From positions 1 to 62,701 of the IMG/VR virus record IMGVR_UViG_3300044911_000843: a stretch of 62,701 nt of DNA. One strand, given 5' to 3'. Shown here piece after piece: positions 51,211-59,436 of the stretch; within the stretch, counting starts at the first letter, position 1, and each line of letters begins with the position of its first letter. Origin of the DNA: a virus. Below the pieces are notes generated by a model, which ran no database searches, was not told where the DNA came from, and worked only from the letters and a program-made list of their open reading frames with translations. A program made the position numbers and the translations under genes.

Positions 51211-51750
51211 ATGGCTATCAATAGCAACAGCAAGAACTACCTCCGCGAGGGTGCCAATCTGGTCAAGGGCGATCTCGCCACCATCAAGGCCGAGATCAGC
51301 GCCGCCAATGAGAAGAAGGGCGGTATCCTCTGGCAGGTACTGACCAACTGGATTCTCTACGCCAACAACAGCGTGTTCATGGACGGCTACAGCAAGAAGC
51401 TGGCGAAGCAGTTCAAGATGGATGTCATGGCAGAGACTGGCCTGTCGGAGAAGCAGGCTGCCAAGTACACCGAATCCATCAGTGCCGGTCTGGGCGTGCG
51501 TGGTGTCCGCAAGGGTATGCGTGCCATCGACGGTCTGCCCGCCGCTTGCGATAGCCTGCCCTCAGTACAGGCGTTCCTCATGTCCGCCGAGATCGAAACC
51601 TTCAACAAGTTTCAGCGGGCTGTCCGCATCGACCCGACGCCGGTACAGGCTGCGGCCAAGGTTCTTCTCAAGCTGACCCCCAAGCAGAGGGATGATGCCC
51701 GTATTCTGGCAGACAAGCTGGACGAGGAGATCGCAGAGCAGGAGGAATAG
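51211..51750 (+). CDS. early protein, hypothetical (179 aa)
   Basis: Product: MAINSNSKNYLREGANLVKG, WQVLTNWILYANNSVFMDGY, GLGVRGVRKGMRAIDGLPAA and QAAAKVLLKLTPKQRDDARI. Helical, no cysteine-rich or enzyme motif. GGAGATTGGAGTGACAA precedes the ATG. Followed by a small hairpin. Confidence 0.65.
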   Translation: MAINSNSKNYLREGANLVKGDLATIKAEISAANEKKGGILWQVLTNWILYANNSVFMDGYSKKLAKQFKMDVMAETGLSEKQAAKYTESISAGLGVRGVRKGMRAIDGLPAACDSLPSVQAFLMSAEIETFNKFQRAVRIDPTPVQAAAKVLLKLTPKQRDDARILADKLDEEIAEQEE

Positions 51751-51753
51751 AGA

Positions 51754-51777
51754 TTCATCCCGAGCCCCACTTGGGAT
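51754..51777 (+). repeat. TTCATCC-family hairpin after the 179-aa gene
   Basis: TTCATCCC-GAGCCCCACTT-GGGATGAT, a 7-bp stem, lying 4-27 bp after the stop. Confidence 0.5.
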
Positions 51778-51858
51778 GATAGGCGGATGGTGGAAGCAAC
51801 ATCAATCATGGGCGGCTCCCCCTGTCCATGTTGCGATGACGCCAAGCCATTCATTGGA

Positions 51859-51885
51859 GAGGCCCGGAGTAATCCGGGCCTCTTT
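51859..51885 (+). terminator. GC-rich hairpin with short T-run
   Basis: GAGGCCCGGA-GTAA-TCCGGGCCTC followed by TTT. It lies 17 bp before the start of the next gene's mRNA-proximal hairpin. The T-run is weak. Confidence 0.65.
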
Positions 51886-51915
51886 CATGTTCATCCTCTG
51901 TCGGGGATGAACATG
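51886..51915 (+). promoter_or_regulatory. hairpin that buries both SD and start codon
   Basis: CATGTTCATCC-TCTGTCGG-GGATGAACATG, an 11-bp perfect stem whose 3' arm includes GGGGATGAAC and the ATG at 51913-51915. Confidence 0.7.
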
Positions 51916-52131
51916 AAAGAGTTTCAACAAGAAGAGGTGATGATGAAAGATGCCATCGAGTATGAAGCAACGCACCTACGCAATCGGGACTGGGCAGTGC
52001 GGCCCTTGGGTCATCTAGGCACCATGGGTTGGACACCTGTGCCGTGGACCGTCGTGTATGTGCGTGCTGACAGTCCGCGCAGCGCACTGGTGCTTGCTGC
52101 CTCAGTGCGTGCAAAGACTGGGCAGGCTTAA
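51913..52131 (+). CDS. hypothetical 72-aa protein
   Basis: Start ATG 51913 (or 51943 with AGAGGTGATG upstream). Product MKEFQQEEVMMKDAIEYEAT, HLRNRDWAVRPLGHLGTMGW, then a VVYVRADSPRSALVLAASVR beta strand and helix. An in-frame upstream extension to 51787 passes through the terminator and is probably not used. Function unknown. Confidence 0.55.
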   Translation: MKEFQQEEVMMKDAIEYEATHLRNRDWAVRPLGHLGTMGWTPVPWTVVYVRADSPRSALVLAASVRAKTGQA

Positions 52132-52147
52132 TTTTTGGAGGTGAAAG

Positions 52148-52384
52148 ATGGCAAAAGAAAACGTCGGCCAGTTTGTCGGGTCCAAGTGGACCGGCAGGTA
52201 CTGGCAGGGTGGTTGTACCTGTGGCTCTGGAAAGGAGGGCCGTGAGTTGCATGATGGTCGCGGTATCTACTGCGGCATTACCTGTTCCTCCTGCAAGAGG
52301 GAGGATACCTACCGCAAGGTAGTGATGAACACGCACTACAATGAGAACGATGTCGATGAACAGATCGAAGCGGAATATTACTAA
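52148..52384 (+). CDS. small Cys-rich (zinc-finger-like) protein
   Basis: The product has 78 aa. C23 and C25, then YCGITCSSCK (Cys 42, 46, 49) give a possible zinc knuckle; RGIYCGITCSSC is a known small-phage-protein pattern. GGAGGTGAAAG precedes the ATG. Lies just before the MoxR-like operon. DNA or RNA binding is inferred only. Confidence 0.65.
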   Translation: MAKENVGQFVGSKWTGRYWQGGCTCGSGKEGRELHDGRGIYCGITCSSCKREDTYRKVVMNTHYNENDVDEQIEAEYY

Positions 52385-52407
52385 TCTTTAATTGAAGGAG
52401 GACTATC

Positions 52408-53514
52408 TTGGAGTACACAATGCGGCAAGCCCGAGACATCATTGAAGACTCGGTGATGAACCCTCTCGGTAACGGACAGCACCGGACTATCTACCTTGTG
52501 GGTGATCCGGGTATCGGCAAGACCTCCCTTGCAAGGTCTGTGTTCATGGCCCATCGCAAGTGGGACGATCACTCGCTGCCCCTCAAGGACAGGAAGGTAA
52601 TCAATCCCAATGGGTTCACCCACTTCATCGCCTATGTGGCACCGGAGAGGGAGCCTATCGACTGGGGTCTGCCGTCCGTTAACAAAGCGCGGGATGCTTT
52701 CAGCATGCTGCCGCTGGATGAGTTCAAGTTCCTGCCGACTGATCGCCCCTTCATCCTGATTGATGAGGTCGATAAGGCACCCAACATGATGCAGAACCTA
52801 ATCGCCCGCATCGCCAATGACCGGACGGTGGGTAACATCGTGTTCCCCGAGGGGACATTCATCCTGATGGCGGGCAACAAGCTGACCAATAAGGCGGGTG
52901 GGTTTGTTGCCAACACCCATATCAAGAACCGTCGAACCAATGTCCCTCTGATGGTGTCACCGGAGGAATGGATCGATGATGTGGCGATACCCTTCGAACT
53001 CCACAGTTCGGTGGTGTCGTTCATCCGAGTGGCGAATGACATGCTGCACAAGTTCGATGCCGGTGCGCCATCGTTTCCGTCGCCCCGGTCTGTGACCAAG
53101 GTCGGGCTGATGCTGAACCAGACCAAGTCACCGCATGTCGAGCGTGCCCTGATCGAGGGTGACTGCGGTGTCGAGTGGGCCAATAGTTTCTGGGGTCATC
53201 TCAGAATCTTCCGCTCTCTCAGAAACCCGGAGATGGTGATTGCTGACCCCGACAACATCGAGGTGCCGGATGGTAATGACTCCATGCCGATCCTCTTTGC
53301 GGAGACGACCCACCTCGCCAAGTATGTGAACCGTAAGAATGCGGACGCTATCTTCCGCTACTTCAACAGGCTGCCCGGTGAGTTCGGCTTCATCGGATAC
53401 CGCGATGTGCTGAAGCGGGACAGGTTGCTGGTATCGGGCAGCCCGTCAGGCCAGCGGTGGCTGGTCAAGAACGCCACCATGATTGCCGCTACTGAAGCGC
53501 CAGCCAAGGACTGA
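52408..53514 (+). CDS. MoxR-type AAA+ ATPase
   Basis: The product has 368 aa from a TTG at 52408, which has GAAGGAGG at good distance; the ATG at 52420 is too far. Walker A GDPGIGKTS (32-40), Walker B FILIDEVDKA (115-124), a sensor region FILMAGNKLTNKAG (about 152-165). This is a MoxR-like ATPase, which normally works with a VWA-domain partner as a chaperone or metal-insertion machine. That partner follows directly. Function in phages is not established. Confidence 0.85.
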   Translation: MEYTMRQARDIIEDSVMNPLGNGQHRTIYLVGDPGIGKTSLARSVFMAHRKWDDHSLPLKDRKVINPNGFTHFIAYVAPEREPIDWGLPSVNKARDAFSMLPLDEFKFLPTDRPFILIDEVDKAPNMMQNLIARIANDRTVGNIVFPEGTFILMAGNKLTNKAGGFVANTHIKNRRTNVPLMVSPEEWIDDVAIPFELHSSVVSFIRVANDMLHKFDAGAPSFPSPRSVTKVGLMLNQTKSPHVERALIEGDCGVEWANSFWGHLRIFRSLRNPEMVIADPDNIEVPDGNDSMPILFAETTHLAKYVNRKNADAIFRYFNRLPGEFGFIGYRDVLKRDRLLVSGSPSGQRWLVKNATMIAATEAPAKD

Positions 53515-53516
53515 AC

Positions 53517-53536
53517 TCATCCCCTATCGAGGATGA
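53517..53536 (+). repeat. TTCATCC-family hairpin after the MoxR gene
   Basis: TCATCC-CCTATCGA-GGATGA, 2 bp after the stop. Confidence 0.55.
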
Positions 53537-53540
53537 CTTG

Positions 53541-53570
53541 CCCCTTCACGGTCTGGTGAAGGGGTTTTTT
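53541..53570 (+). terminator. rho-independent terminator between MoxR and VWA genes
   Basis: CCCCTTCAC-GGTCTG-GTGAAGGGG followed by TTTTTT. It may lower the level of the downstream gene relative to the ATPase. Confidence 0.88.
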
Positions 53571-53584
53571 ATGAGAGGTGAGTC

Positions 53585-54823
53585 ATGAACGTCAATCAAG
53601 AGAGACTGGTAACAGAAGCCAAGCTGGTCATGCTGCGACGGCTTGCTTACTACGGCACCTATGTGATTGGGATTCCCCTCATCGAATCCGAATCCATCCC
53701 GACTGCCTGCACTGACGGCACCATGATCATGTTCAACCCGATATGGCTCCTGCATGAGGGCAGTAAGGACAAGCCTCTGCGTCCAAGGGATCAGGTCATC
53801 TTTGTGCTTGCCCATGAGGTCATGCACATCTGTCTCAAGCATGGGCTTCGCATGGGGTTTCGTGATCCGTCTCTGTGGAATGTAGCCTGTGACTACGCAA
53901 TCAATCTGCTGCTGCACAAGGGCAATGTCGGCACCATGCCACCGGCAGAGGTCAATCCCGAGACAGGCGAGAAGTATCCCATCCTTCTCGACTTGAAGTA
54001 CGATGGCATGTCAGCCGAAGCCATCTATGATCTGCTTGATAAAGAACACAAGAAGCAGGGTGGTTCCGGCAAGCTACAGATTGGCAATGTCATCATTGAT
54101 CTGAGCCAGTCTGATCCGGGTGGTACGGGTGGATTCAAGAAGCCCACCGCTGAAGACGGGTCTGAACTCTCTGCTAACAAAACGCAGGAGATCGAGCGGG
54201 ACATCGACTCCAAGACCTCCGCTGCACTGGCTGCGGCCAAGGCTATTGGCCAGATGCCGAGTGAACTGGAGTTCCTGCTGAAGACCTCGCTCAAGCCCAT
54301 CATCGACTGGCGGGACAGGCTGCGGCAGTTTGTCTTCAGGCAGATACCGAATGACTACTCATGGAGCAGGCCATCCCGCCGACACCTGTCGCATGACCTG
54401 TACCTACCGCACATCGAGAAGTCCGGTGTCGGAAAGATACTCGTCATCATGGATACCTCCGGTTCCGTTGAATATACCTCACCGCAATCAGAGGGTGCCC
54501 AGTATTACTCGGAGATCAAGGCAATACATGAGGATGTAATGCCGGAAACATTACACATCATGTACTGCGATTCACAGGTGGCAGGGCATGACGTTTTTCA
54601 GGGCGGAGAAGAACCTGTCCTGAAGCCTCGCGGTGGCGGTGGCACTGACTTCAATCCGCCCTTCAAGATGATCGATGAGATCGGCATTGATATCCAGTGT
54701 GCGATCTATCTGACAGATGGACACGGACCCTTCCCCAAGGAGCCTGCTCCCTATCCGGTGCTTTGGGTCATCACATCAGATGTCATTGCCCCATGGGGTG
54801 AGACAGTTCCGCTGCGTAAATAA
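53585..54823 (+). CDS. zincin metallopeptidase-like protein with VWA domain (MoxR partner)
   Basis: The product has 412 aa. N-terminal HEVMH at 77-81 with H86 nearby (HEVMHICLKHGLR), a zinc-metallopeptidase-like site. C-terminal VWA/MIDAS: DTSGS (290-294), a Thr in GGGGTDF (350-356) and Asp in YLTDGHG (375-381). This metallopeptidase plus VWA layout (DUF2201-like) is often encoded beside a MoxR ATPase, as here. Possible role: protein remodelling or cleavage of a host target. An AGAGGTGAGTC site precedes the ATG. Confidence 0.82.
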   Translation: MNVNQERLVTEAKLVMLRRLAYYGTYVIGIPLIESESIPTACTDGTMIMFNPIWLLHEGSKDKPLRPRDQVIFVLAHEVMHICLKHGLRMGFRDPSLWNVACDYAINLLLHKGNVGTMPPAEVNPETGEKYPILLDLKYDGMSAEAIYDLLDKEHKKQGGSGKLQIGNVIIDLSQSDPGGTGGFKKPTAEDGSELSANKTQEIERDIDSKTSAALAAAKAIGQMPSELEFLLKTSLKPIIDWRDRLRQFVFRQIPNDYSWSRPSRRHLSHDLYLPHIEKSGVGKILVIMDTSGSVEYTSPQSEGAQYYSEIKAIHEDVMPETLHIMYCDSQVAGHDVFQGGEEPVLKPRGGGGTDFNPPFKMIDEIGIDIQCAIYLTDGHGPFPKEPAPYPVLWVITSDVIAPWGETVPLRK

Positions 54824-54834
54824 GGGAGGTCAAC

Positions 54835-55173
54835 ATGACCAAGGTATTACCGGCACCCGACGTTGATGCATGCGAATGGGTGGCTGAGATGTCAGTGCGT
54901 CCTGATGGTATCAGCCTGCGTGATTACCGCGAATTCAGCGGGGACAAGAAGCGACTCTGGATGACAGAGGGTGCCAGACAAATCGTTCGGGCAATGAAGC
55001 ATCGCTTCATGAAGTCTAATCTTATCACCGTCAATGGAGAACCAGTAAACCACTTCATCTTTACGGATGAAGCCCGAGAGTTCTGGAATATGGGACGAAA
55101 ACAGGGACTGACCAGTCAAGAGATACTCGATGGATGGATCGCATTGCAGTCTATCACTGCGGATGTGAAGTAA
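54835..55173 (+). CDS. hypothetical 112-aa protein
   Basis: Product: MTKVLPAPDVDACEWVAEMS, DYREFSGDKKRLWMTEGARQ, TSQEILDGWIALQSITADVK. GGGAGGTCAAC precedes the ATG. Soluble helical protein, unknown. TAATG overlap with the next gene. Confidence 0.6.
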   Translation: MTKVLPAPDVDACEWVAEMSVRPDGISLRDYREFSGDKKRLWMTEGARQIVRAMKHRFMKSNLITVNGEPVNHFIFTDEAREFWNMGRKQGLTSQEILDGWIALQSITADVK

Positions 55174-55298
55174 TGCGTGCCATCAAATCCATTACAGGCA
55201 TGGCCCTTACCATTGCCTGCCTGAGTATGGCTCAGAGTAATCTGGGTGTGTCCCTTGTCCTGTTCTTTGTCGGTATGTTGTTCCTTCTGAAGGGATGA
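55173..55298 (+). CDS. small membrane protein (41 aa)
   Basis: ATG at 55173 overlaps the previous stop as TAATG. Product MRAIKSITGMALTIACLSMA then QSNLGVSLVLFFVGMLFLL, two hydrophobic segments. It may be an early inner-membrane protein; its position suggests takeover or exclusion, without further evidence. Confidence 0.6.
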   Translation: MRAIKSITGMALTIACLSMAQSNLGVSLVLFFVGMLFLLKG

Positions 55299-55301
55299 AA
55301 G

Positions 55302-55484
55302 ATGCCACGCAGACATAGATTGTTTGACGCGGAACTAGACTTCGACGCCAAGGATTATTCGACACCCTTCACTGTCGTTGGATTGCTTTCATATGCAATT
55401 CATCAAGTGAGTCTGGGGTTTGATGATGCCTTGGAATCTACGATTGCTACGATCTTCGACAACAAAACAGAAGTTAGATGGTGA
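55302..55484 (+). CDS. hypothetical 60-aa protein
   Basis: AAGGGATGAAAG upstream is a variant of the GGGATGAA start motif. Product MPRRHRLFDAELDFDAKDYS, TPFTVVGLLSYAIHQVSLGF and an acidic end. Unknown. Confidence 0.55.
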   Translation: MPRRHRLFDAELDFDAKDYSTPFTVVGLLSYAIHQVSLGFDDALESTIATIFDNKTEVRW

Positions 55485-55489
55485 CGAGC

Positions 55490-55813
55490 ATGCGCCTCAA
55501 GATTAAACGACATACGGATGACAAGGAAAAGATTGTCACCGGCAAGGAAGCGAGAGCGGTACTGAAGGATGTTCTCTCCTCTATTAGCAAGAACATCCTG
55601 ATACCGGAGCCACCCTATACCGGGATCGTGCGGCGTCGAGCCGTCGATGCACTGAAGAGTGGCAATAGCATCTGGACTGAGATCGATGACAACGGTCATC
55701 CCCTGAAGGGGATTATTGTCAGCATGCCACCGCGTATCATTGGCATCATCGGAACGGATGGTGTCTACAAAGCAATCGATGGAGGCGACGATGAATCTGG
55801 CAAGCAAGAGTAG
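55490..55813 (+). CDS. hypothetical 107-aa protein
   Basis: ATG at 55490; an ATG at 55478 is in frame but has no SD. Product MRLKIKRHTDDKEKIVTGKE, VRRRAVDALKSGNSIWTEID, PRIIGIIGTDGVYKAIDGG. Basic start, beta-rich end. Unknown. Confidence 0.55.
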   Translation: MRLKIKRHTDDKEKIVTGKEARAVLKDVLSSISKNILIPEPPYTGIVRRRAVDALKSGNSIWTEIDDNGHPLKGIIVSMPPRIIGIIGTDGVYKAIDGGDDESGKQE

Positions 55814-56501
55814 AACCCGGCTGTTCAGGGAACTGGACAAGGTTCTTGGCAGACCGGAAAACATGACTGACAAGAAGAAGAGGATTGTCAGGGAGTTGCT
55901 GGGTCGGTGGTACTACCAGAAAAATTATAATGGCAAGAAGGAATCAGGCCACTACAGGTACGCCGAGACACTCACTCGGAAGACAGGTGACTACAAGCCT
56001 CACGTCCAGAAGAAATACTTCTATGATGCTGCTATAAAATCACTGGCCTGTTTCCCAAAAAGTTTGGGTCGGACTTCGATCCAGTCTTTGATCAAGCATC
56101 CAGATGTTGCGCCAGCAGATGCGGTTCTTATTCCGAAACCAGCAGGAGAGATTCTCTCTGCGCCGCGTGTTGGCTGGGATTATCTATCTCGCTACGGATC
56201 GATGATGACTATCGTGATCCCGGCGAATTATTACGCGACGGTGAAGCGTCACGGGGTGCAGATGGATGGTCGCAAGATTGTCCAGCGTATCTGGAATCAC
56301 AGGGTATATGAGGACAAGGAAACTTGGGAGTGCATGTACTGGCACGTCACTCCGAAAAGTCTATCGCACCATTCCGGTTACGTCTGCAAGACCGGCACTC
56401 ACATATCAGTTCATCAGACGTTGGAGATGGCACTTGGTATGGCAAGGAAGAAGACTGTTGCCGCTGCCATCAAGTCCATCATGAAGGACGAGACTTCCTG
56501 A
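55791..56501 (+). CDS. hypothetical 236-aa protein
   Basis: ATG at 55791 has GGAGGCGACG upstream; in-frame starts from 55716 lie in the previous gene. Product: MNLASKSRTRLFRELDKVLG, YAETLTRKTGDYKPHVQKKY, GWDYLSRYGSMMTIVIPANY, KTVAAAIKSIMKDETS. Basic, mixed alpha/beta; no motif recognised. Its end overlaps the converging minus-strand gene by 23 bp. Confidence 0.6.
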   Translation: MNLASKSRTRLFRELDKVLGRPENMTDKKKRIVRELLGRWYYQKNYNGKKESGHYRYAETLTRKTGDYKPHVQKKYFYDAAIKSLACFPKSLGRTSIQSLIKHPDVAPADAVLIPKPAGEILSAPRVGWDYLSRYGSMMTIVIPANYYATVKRHGVQMDGRKIVQRIWNHRVYEDKETWECMYWHVTPKSLSHHSGYVCKTGTHISVHQTLEMALGMARKKTVAAAIKSIMKDETS

Positions 56502-57006
56502 TTGGTATCTCTGCCAGCAGTTCAGGGATGGTGTTGTCCTTCTCCGCACCATACCACCATGACTCAAAGGAATGGTAACGATCCAGTCCTAGGCGAACGA
56601 CTGGAATCTGTGGGTCGGGAACCTTGCGCTCCCCAAGGATGACGCCAAACAGGTACTCGGTGATCCTCCGTCCAGCCTGCTGGATCATCCATGATCTGGC
56701 GAGGACGATCTTCATCATGGCATCTGATCTGCTGGTGGAGATGGACTGGACATCTCCCCTGATGTTGGAGTCGAGCGCCCACTTGCAGGAGGGAAAGTAT
56801 CCGGCATCGGATATGTCCCTAAAGAGATGCTCGCCTGCTGTGTGCTGGTCGAGGCTTATCTTGCGCTGGTGCAGCAGCCTGTCGATCTCGGTTGCATCAA
56901 GGATACGGAGGCGGGCACGCATGTTGGCACCCTGCTCGATGACAACCTTGTTGTGCTGCTTACGCTCTACAGGGCCAGTGTCGAACACGATTGCATGTCT
57001 GGACAT
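56479..57006 (-). CDS. conserved phage protein downstream of primase-helicase
   Basis: The product has 175 aa from the ATG at 57006 (GGGGATGAAC upstream). An ATG two codons earlier (57012) overlaps that SD. Motifs: ARLRILDATEIDRLLHQRKI, LDQHTAGEHLFRDISDAGYF, GRRITEYLFGVILGERK. The HTAGE-L-x-x-AG block is similar to the alphaproteobacterial/phage DUF6456 group, but this is uncertain. Translated right after the helicase. Confidence 0.65.
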   Translation of the reverse strand: MSRHAIVFDTGPVERKQHNKVVIEQGANMRARLRILDATEIDRLLHQRKISLDQHTAGEHLFRDISDAGYFPSCKWALDSNIRGDVQSISTSRSDAMMKIVLARSWMIQQAGRRITEYLFGVILGERKVPDPQIPVVRLGLDRYHSFESWWYGAEKDNTIPELLAEIPIRKSRPS

Positions 57007-57015
57007 GTTCATCCC

Positions 57016-58743
57016 CTACGGAAGATCATCATCGAATTCACAGCCAGTGAACTTCTCCAGATAGATACCGCTTGGTGCATCGTATGTCATCTCTGTCTTG
57101 CCCACCTTGCCGGTGAAGCTGAAGCGAACCTTCCACATGTGGACTTCGGTCTTGCTGGAAAGGAAGTCGGGGCGATGCACGGTCAGTCCCATGTCCGCTT
57201 TGTTGAACCAGTGGGCCGAACCGGAGATGTCATAGCCAGTGGGGATGGGAAAGGAACCGTCGTCCTTGCGCCGCATCTTGGTGGGGTGGGCCATGATCCA
57301 TGTATGGATATCATGACCCATCGAGAGAACCTTCAACTTGGTGAGGGCATCCGATACCCAGTCTGTCTCGCTGGATTCACCGCCCCTGTCGATGAAGTTA
57401 TAGGGATCGATGACCAATCCCTGTATCCCGTACCGCATGATCGAGGTGCGAGCCAGATCAACGATGTCATCCAGCGTAGCAAGGGTGCCGTCAGACTGAT
57501 GCAGGAAAAAGAAATGCTCCCTTACCCATGTAAGGGCTTCGTCTCTGGCAGCCACGCTCATGCGCGGAGTGGGGCCGTCGAAGAATGGCTTGCCTGCATA
57601 GATACCAGCAAGCTTGGCAATGTGTACTTCGGGAGGGTTTTCGAATGAGCAGACTGCGAACTTCCAGTCCTTGTTCTTGGCCATGTTGACCATGAAGTTA
57701 TCGATCATGGTGGACTTGCCCGATCCGGGTGATCCCGTGACGACGGTTAGCTGGCCGGGAACCACGGTGTATATCTCATCGATGCACTTAAAGCCGGTGC
57801 TTTCCCCTTTCGGGAGACCCTTGTCATAAAGGGCTACGACCCTGTCGAAGAAATGTTCCGCATCATAGAGTCCCTTGACCGGCCAAGGCTGGGCGTTCTC
57901 TATGCAATCACGAAGGGCTTGGGAACCATGGGTACGAAGTACATCGTTAGCATCCTTGCATCCATCTGGCCAAAGAACTCGCCAGCACTTCGCTCTGCCG
58001 ATACGACGGGCAAGTTCTTCAGCGAGGATGTTGCCGGGATTATCGGAATCAGTTGCGATGATGATCTTTGGGGCATCATCAAGGATAGCCTTAGCCTCCC
58101 ACATATATTTATATTTCTTGTCGGAAGGAACCGCGGACTTAGGAACGTCAGCATGACTAACCGTATTCGGGGCACCGTTTGGAACGGATACCGCAGTGAC
58201 TCCAGCCTGAAGGAAAGACAGACAATCTACTTCTCCCTCAACGATGACGATCTGCGTGCCTTTTGTAACTCTATCAATCTGCCAAAAGGTATTGGCGGAA
58301 CCAGTCTGTATGAATCCCTTCTCCGCAACCGCACGCCACTTGATGGCGTAGGGTTCGGAACCTTTCTTATAGACAAACCCGCAGACTTTCTGGTTCTTTC
58401 CGTCGATGAATTTGTTGCCACCGATTACGCCTGCTTCTTTGGCGATGCTACGTGTGATCCCTCTTGTTGAGAGCCATGCATAGGCAGTTTCGTTCTCGTC
58501 TTCTTCCATCTCGGGCATGATGATTGGTGCCGGTGTTGATTGGAACAGGGGGCGGCGCTCGGTCAGGCGCATGGCACCAGCAAAGTTGCAGTGCCAGCAT
58601 TGCCACTTGGCAAGTGAACCTTCGACAGTAATGGAGAGGCAGGGATCGTGGCTATGCTTGCGTTCAGCGGAGCAAGCAGGGCAAATGTAGCGTTTGGTGG
58701 ATTCTTTTTGGGAAAGGGCAAGCGACCGGATTGTTTCTTCCAT
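57016..58743 (-). CDS. bifunctional primase-helicase, T7 gp4-like
   Basis: The product has 575 aa. N-terminal zinc-binding domain (C21, C24, C49, C52); TOPRIM primase with EGEVD (170-174) and TDSD (231-234); then a DnaB/RecA-like helicase with Walker A GSPGSGKST (337-345), Walker B GLVIDPYN (442-449) and IMAHPTKMRRKDDGS (about 475). Length and domain order are those of T7 gp4. It unwinds DNA and makes primers at the phage fork. It lies on the strand opposite to the rest of the early genes. Confidence 0.93.
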   Translation of the reverse strand: MEETIRSLALSQKESTKRYICPACSAERKHSHDPCLSITVEGSLAKWQCWHCNFAGAMRLTERRPLFQSTPAPIIMPEMEEDENETAYAWLSTRGITRSIAKEAGVIGGNKFIDGKNQKVCGFVYKKGSEPYAIKWRAVAEKGFIQTGSANTFWQIDRVTKGTQIVIVEGEVDCLSFLQAGVTAVSVPNGAPNTVSHADVPKSAVPSDKKYKYMWEAKAILDDAPKIIIATDSDNPGNILAEELARRIGRAKCWRVLWPDGCKDANDVLRTHGSQALRDCIENAQPWPVKGLYDAEHFFDRVVALYDKGLPKGESTGFKCIDEIYTVVPGQLTVVTGSPGSGKSTMIDNFMVNMAKNKDWKFAVCSFENPPEVHIAKLAGIYAGKPFFDGPTPRMSVAARDEALTWVREHFFFLHQSDGTLATLDDIVDLARTSIMRYGIQGLVIDPYNFIDRGGESSETDWVSDALTKLKVLSMGHDIHTWIMAHPTKMRRKDDGSFPIPTGYDISGSAHWFNKADMGLTVHRPDFLSSKTEVHMWKVRFSFTGKVGKTEMTYDAPSGIYLEKFTGCEFDDDLP

Positions 58744-58839
58744 TGGCGTTTCTCCCGTGAAACGTCCAGCCTAGCGAAGCCCGCCTTGCTTCGCAAGCAA
58801 CAATCGCGTCGGTTGTTTTCCCCCTATGCATTACACTCG

Positions 58840-59142
58840 TTATGTCTTGTAGGCTGCGAGTGTCTTCTTCAGTCGAGCTAACAGAAACTTCTGTTGCTCG
58901 GGACTCTTGCCAGCCATGAACTCTATGGCCTTGCAGTATTCTTCGTAGTCAACACCGGCATGTTCGCAATAGGTTTTGATATGTTCCGTTCTCAGCCAGC
59001 GTGTGTGTCTGTCATGCTGGTCCTTCGCTCCCTTAAACAGTACAGCCCTCGCCAATTTGCGCGACCACAATATCCGCTCTGGGATTGATTCGGTCGAGGC
59101 TCCAGTAGATGTGTCGTTCTTTGACGGATCGGTCGTTGACAT
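58840..59142 (-). CDS. hypothetical 100-aa protein
   Basis: Product: MSTTDPSKNDTSTGASTESI, RKLARAVLFKGAKDQHDRHT, EHIKTYCEHAGVDYEEYCKA, QQKFLLARLKKTLAAYKT. It overlaps the resolvase by 110 bp if ATG 59142 is used; a TTG at 59063 would shorten this. The region 58744-58839 before the primase holds only a small hairpin (TTGCTT-CGC-AAGCAA). Confidence 0.6.
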   Translation of the reverse strand: MSTTDPSKNDTSTGASTESIPERILWSRKLARAVLFKGAKDQHDRHTRWLRTEHIKTYCEHAGVDYEEYCKAIEFMAGKSPEQQKFLLARLKKTLAAYKT

Positions 59143-59404
59143 AGATTAACCCTTGCATGGCATCGAGGATGAGTGAGTCATCAAGATCAGGACGACGGCT
59201 TGCGTAATGAATTCTAATCCATACAGCGACATCATCCTCTATGAGGGGTGAAAGCTTCGGGCATTGCATCTTAAATGCTTCTACATAGGAGATTGCTTTC
59301 TTTGATTTGATAACCGCTGGACGATTGCCGAATGTTACCAGCCTGCGGGAGTTGGCCTTTGAGGCAGGCTCTCCCTTGATCGTAAATCTAACTGGAGTTA
59401 GCAT
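59033..59404 (-). CDS. RusA-family Holliday junction resolvase
   Basis: The product has 123 aa. MLTPVRFTIKGEPASKANSR is the conserved RusA start, and RRPDLDDSLILDAMQGLIYV with NDRSV provides the catalytic Asp residues (D73, D75, D76, and D91). It should cut recombination or replication junctions before packaging. AAGGAGTTATCGG precedes the ATG. It is divergent from the RecB-like gene, with only 32 bp between starts. Confidence 0.85.
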   Translation of the reverse strand: MLTPVRFTIKGEPASKANSRRLVTFGNRPAVIKSKKAISYVEAFKMQCPKLSPLIEDDVAVWIRIHYASRRPDLDDSLILDAMQGLIYVNDRSVKERHIYWSLDRINPRADIVVAQIGEGCTV

Positions 59405-59436
59405 CCGATAACTCCTTCAATCAGAAAGGAACGAGA

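Noticed and set aside
51787-51912. N-terminal extension of the 72-aa gene (CPCC motif)
   Set aside because: It reads through a GC-rich terminator hairpin; the SD-containing hairpin marks the later start.
56827-57648. 273-aa plus-strand frame
   Set aside because: Antisense of the primase-helicase, whose catalytic motifs are intact.
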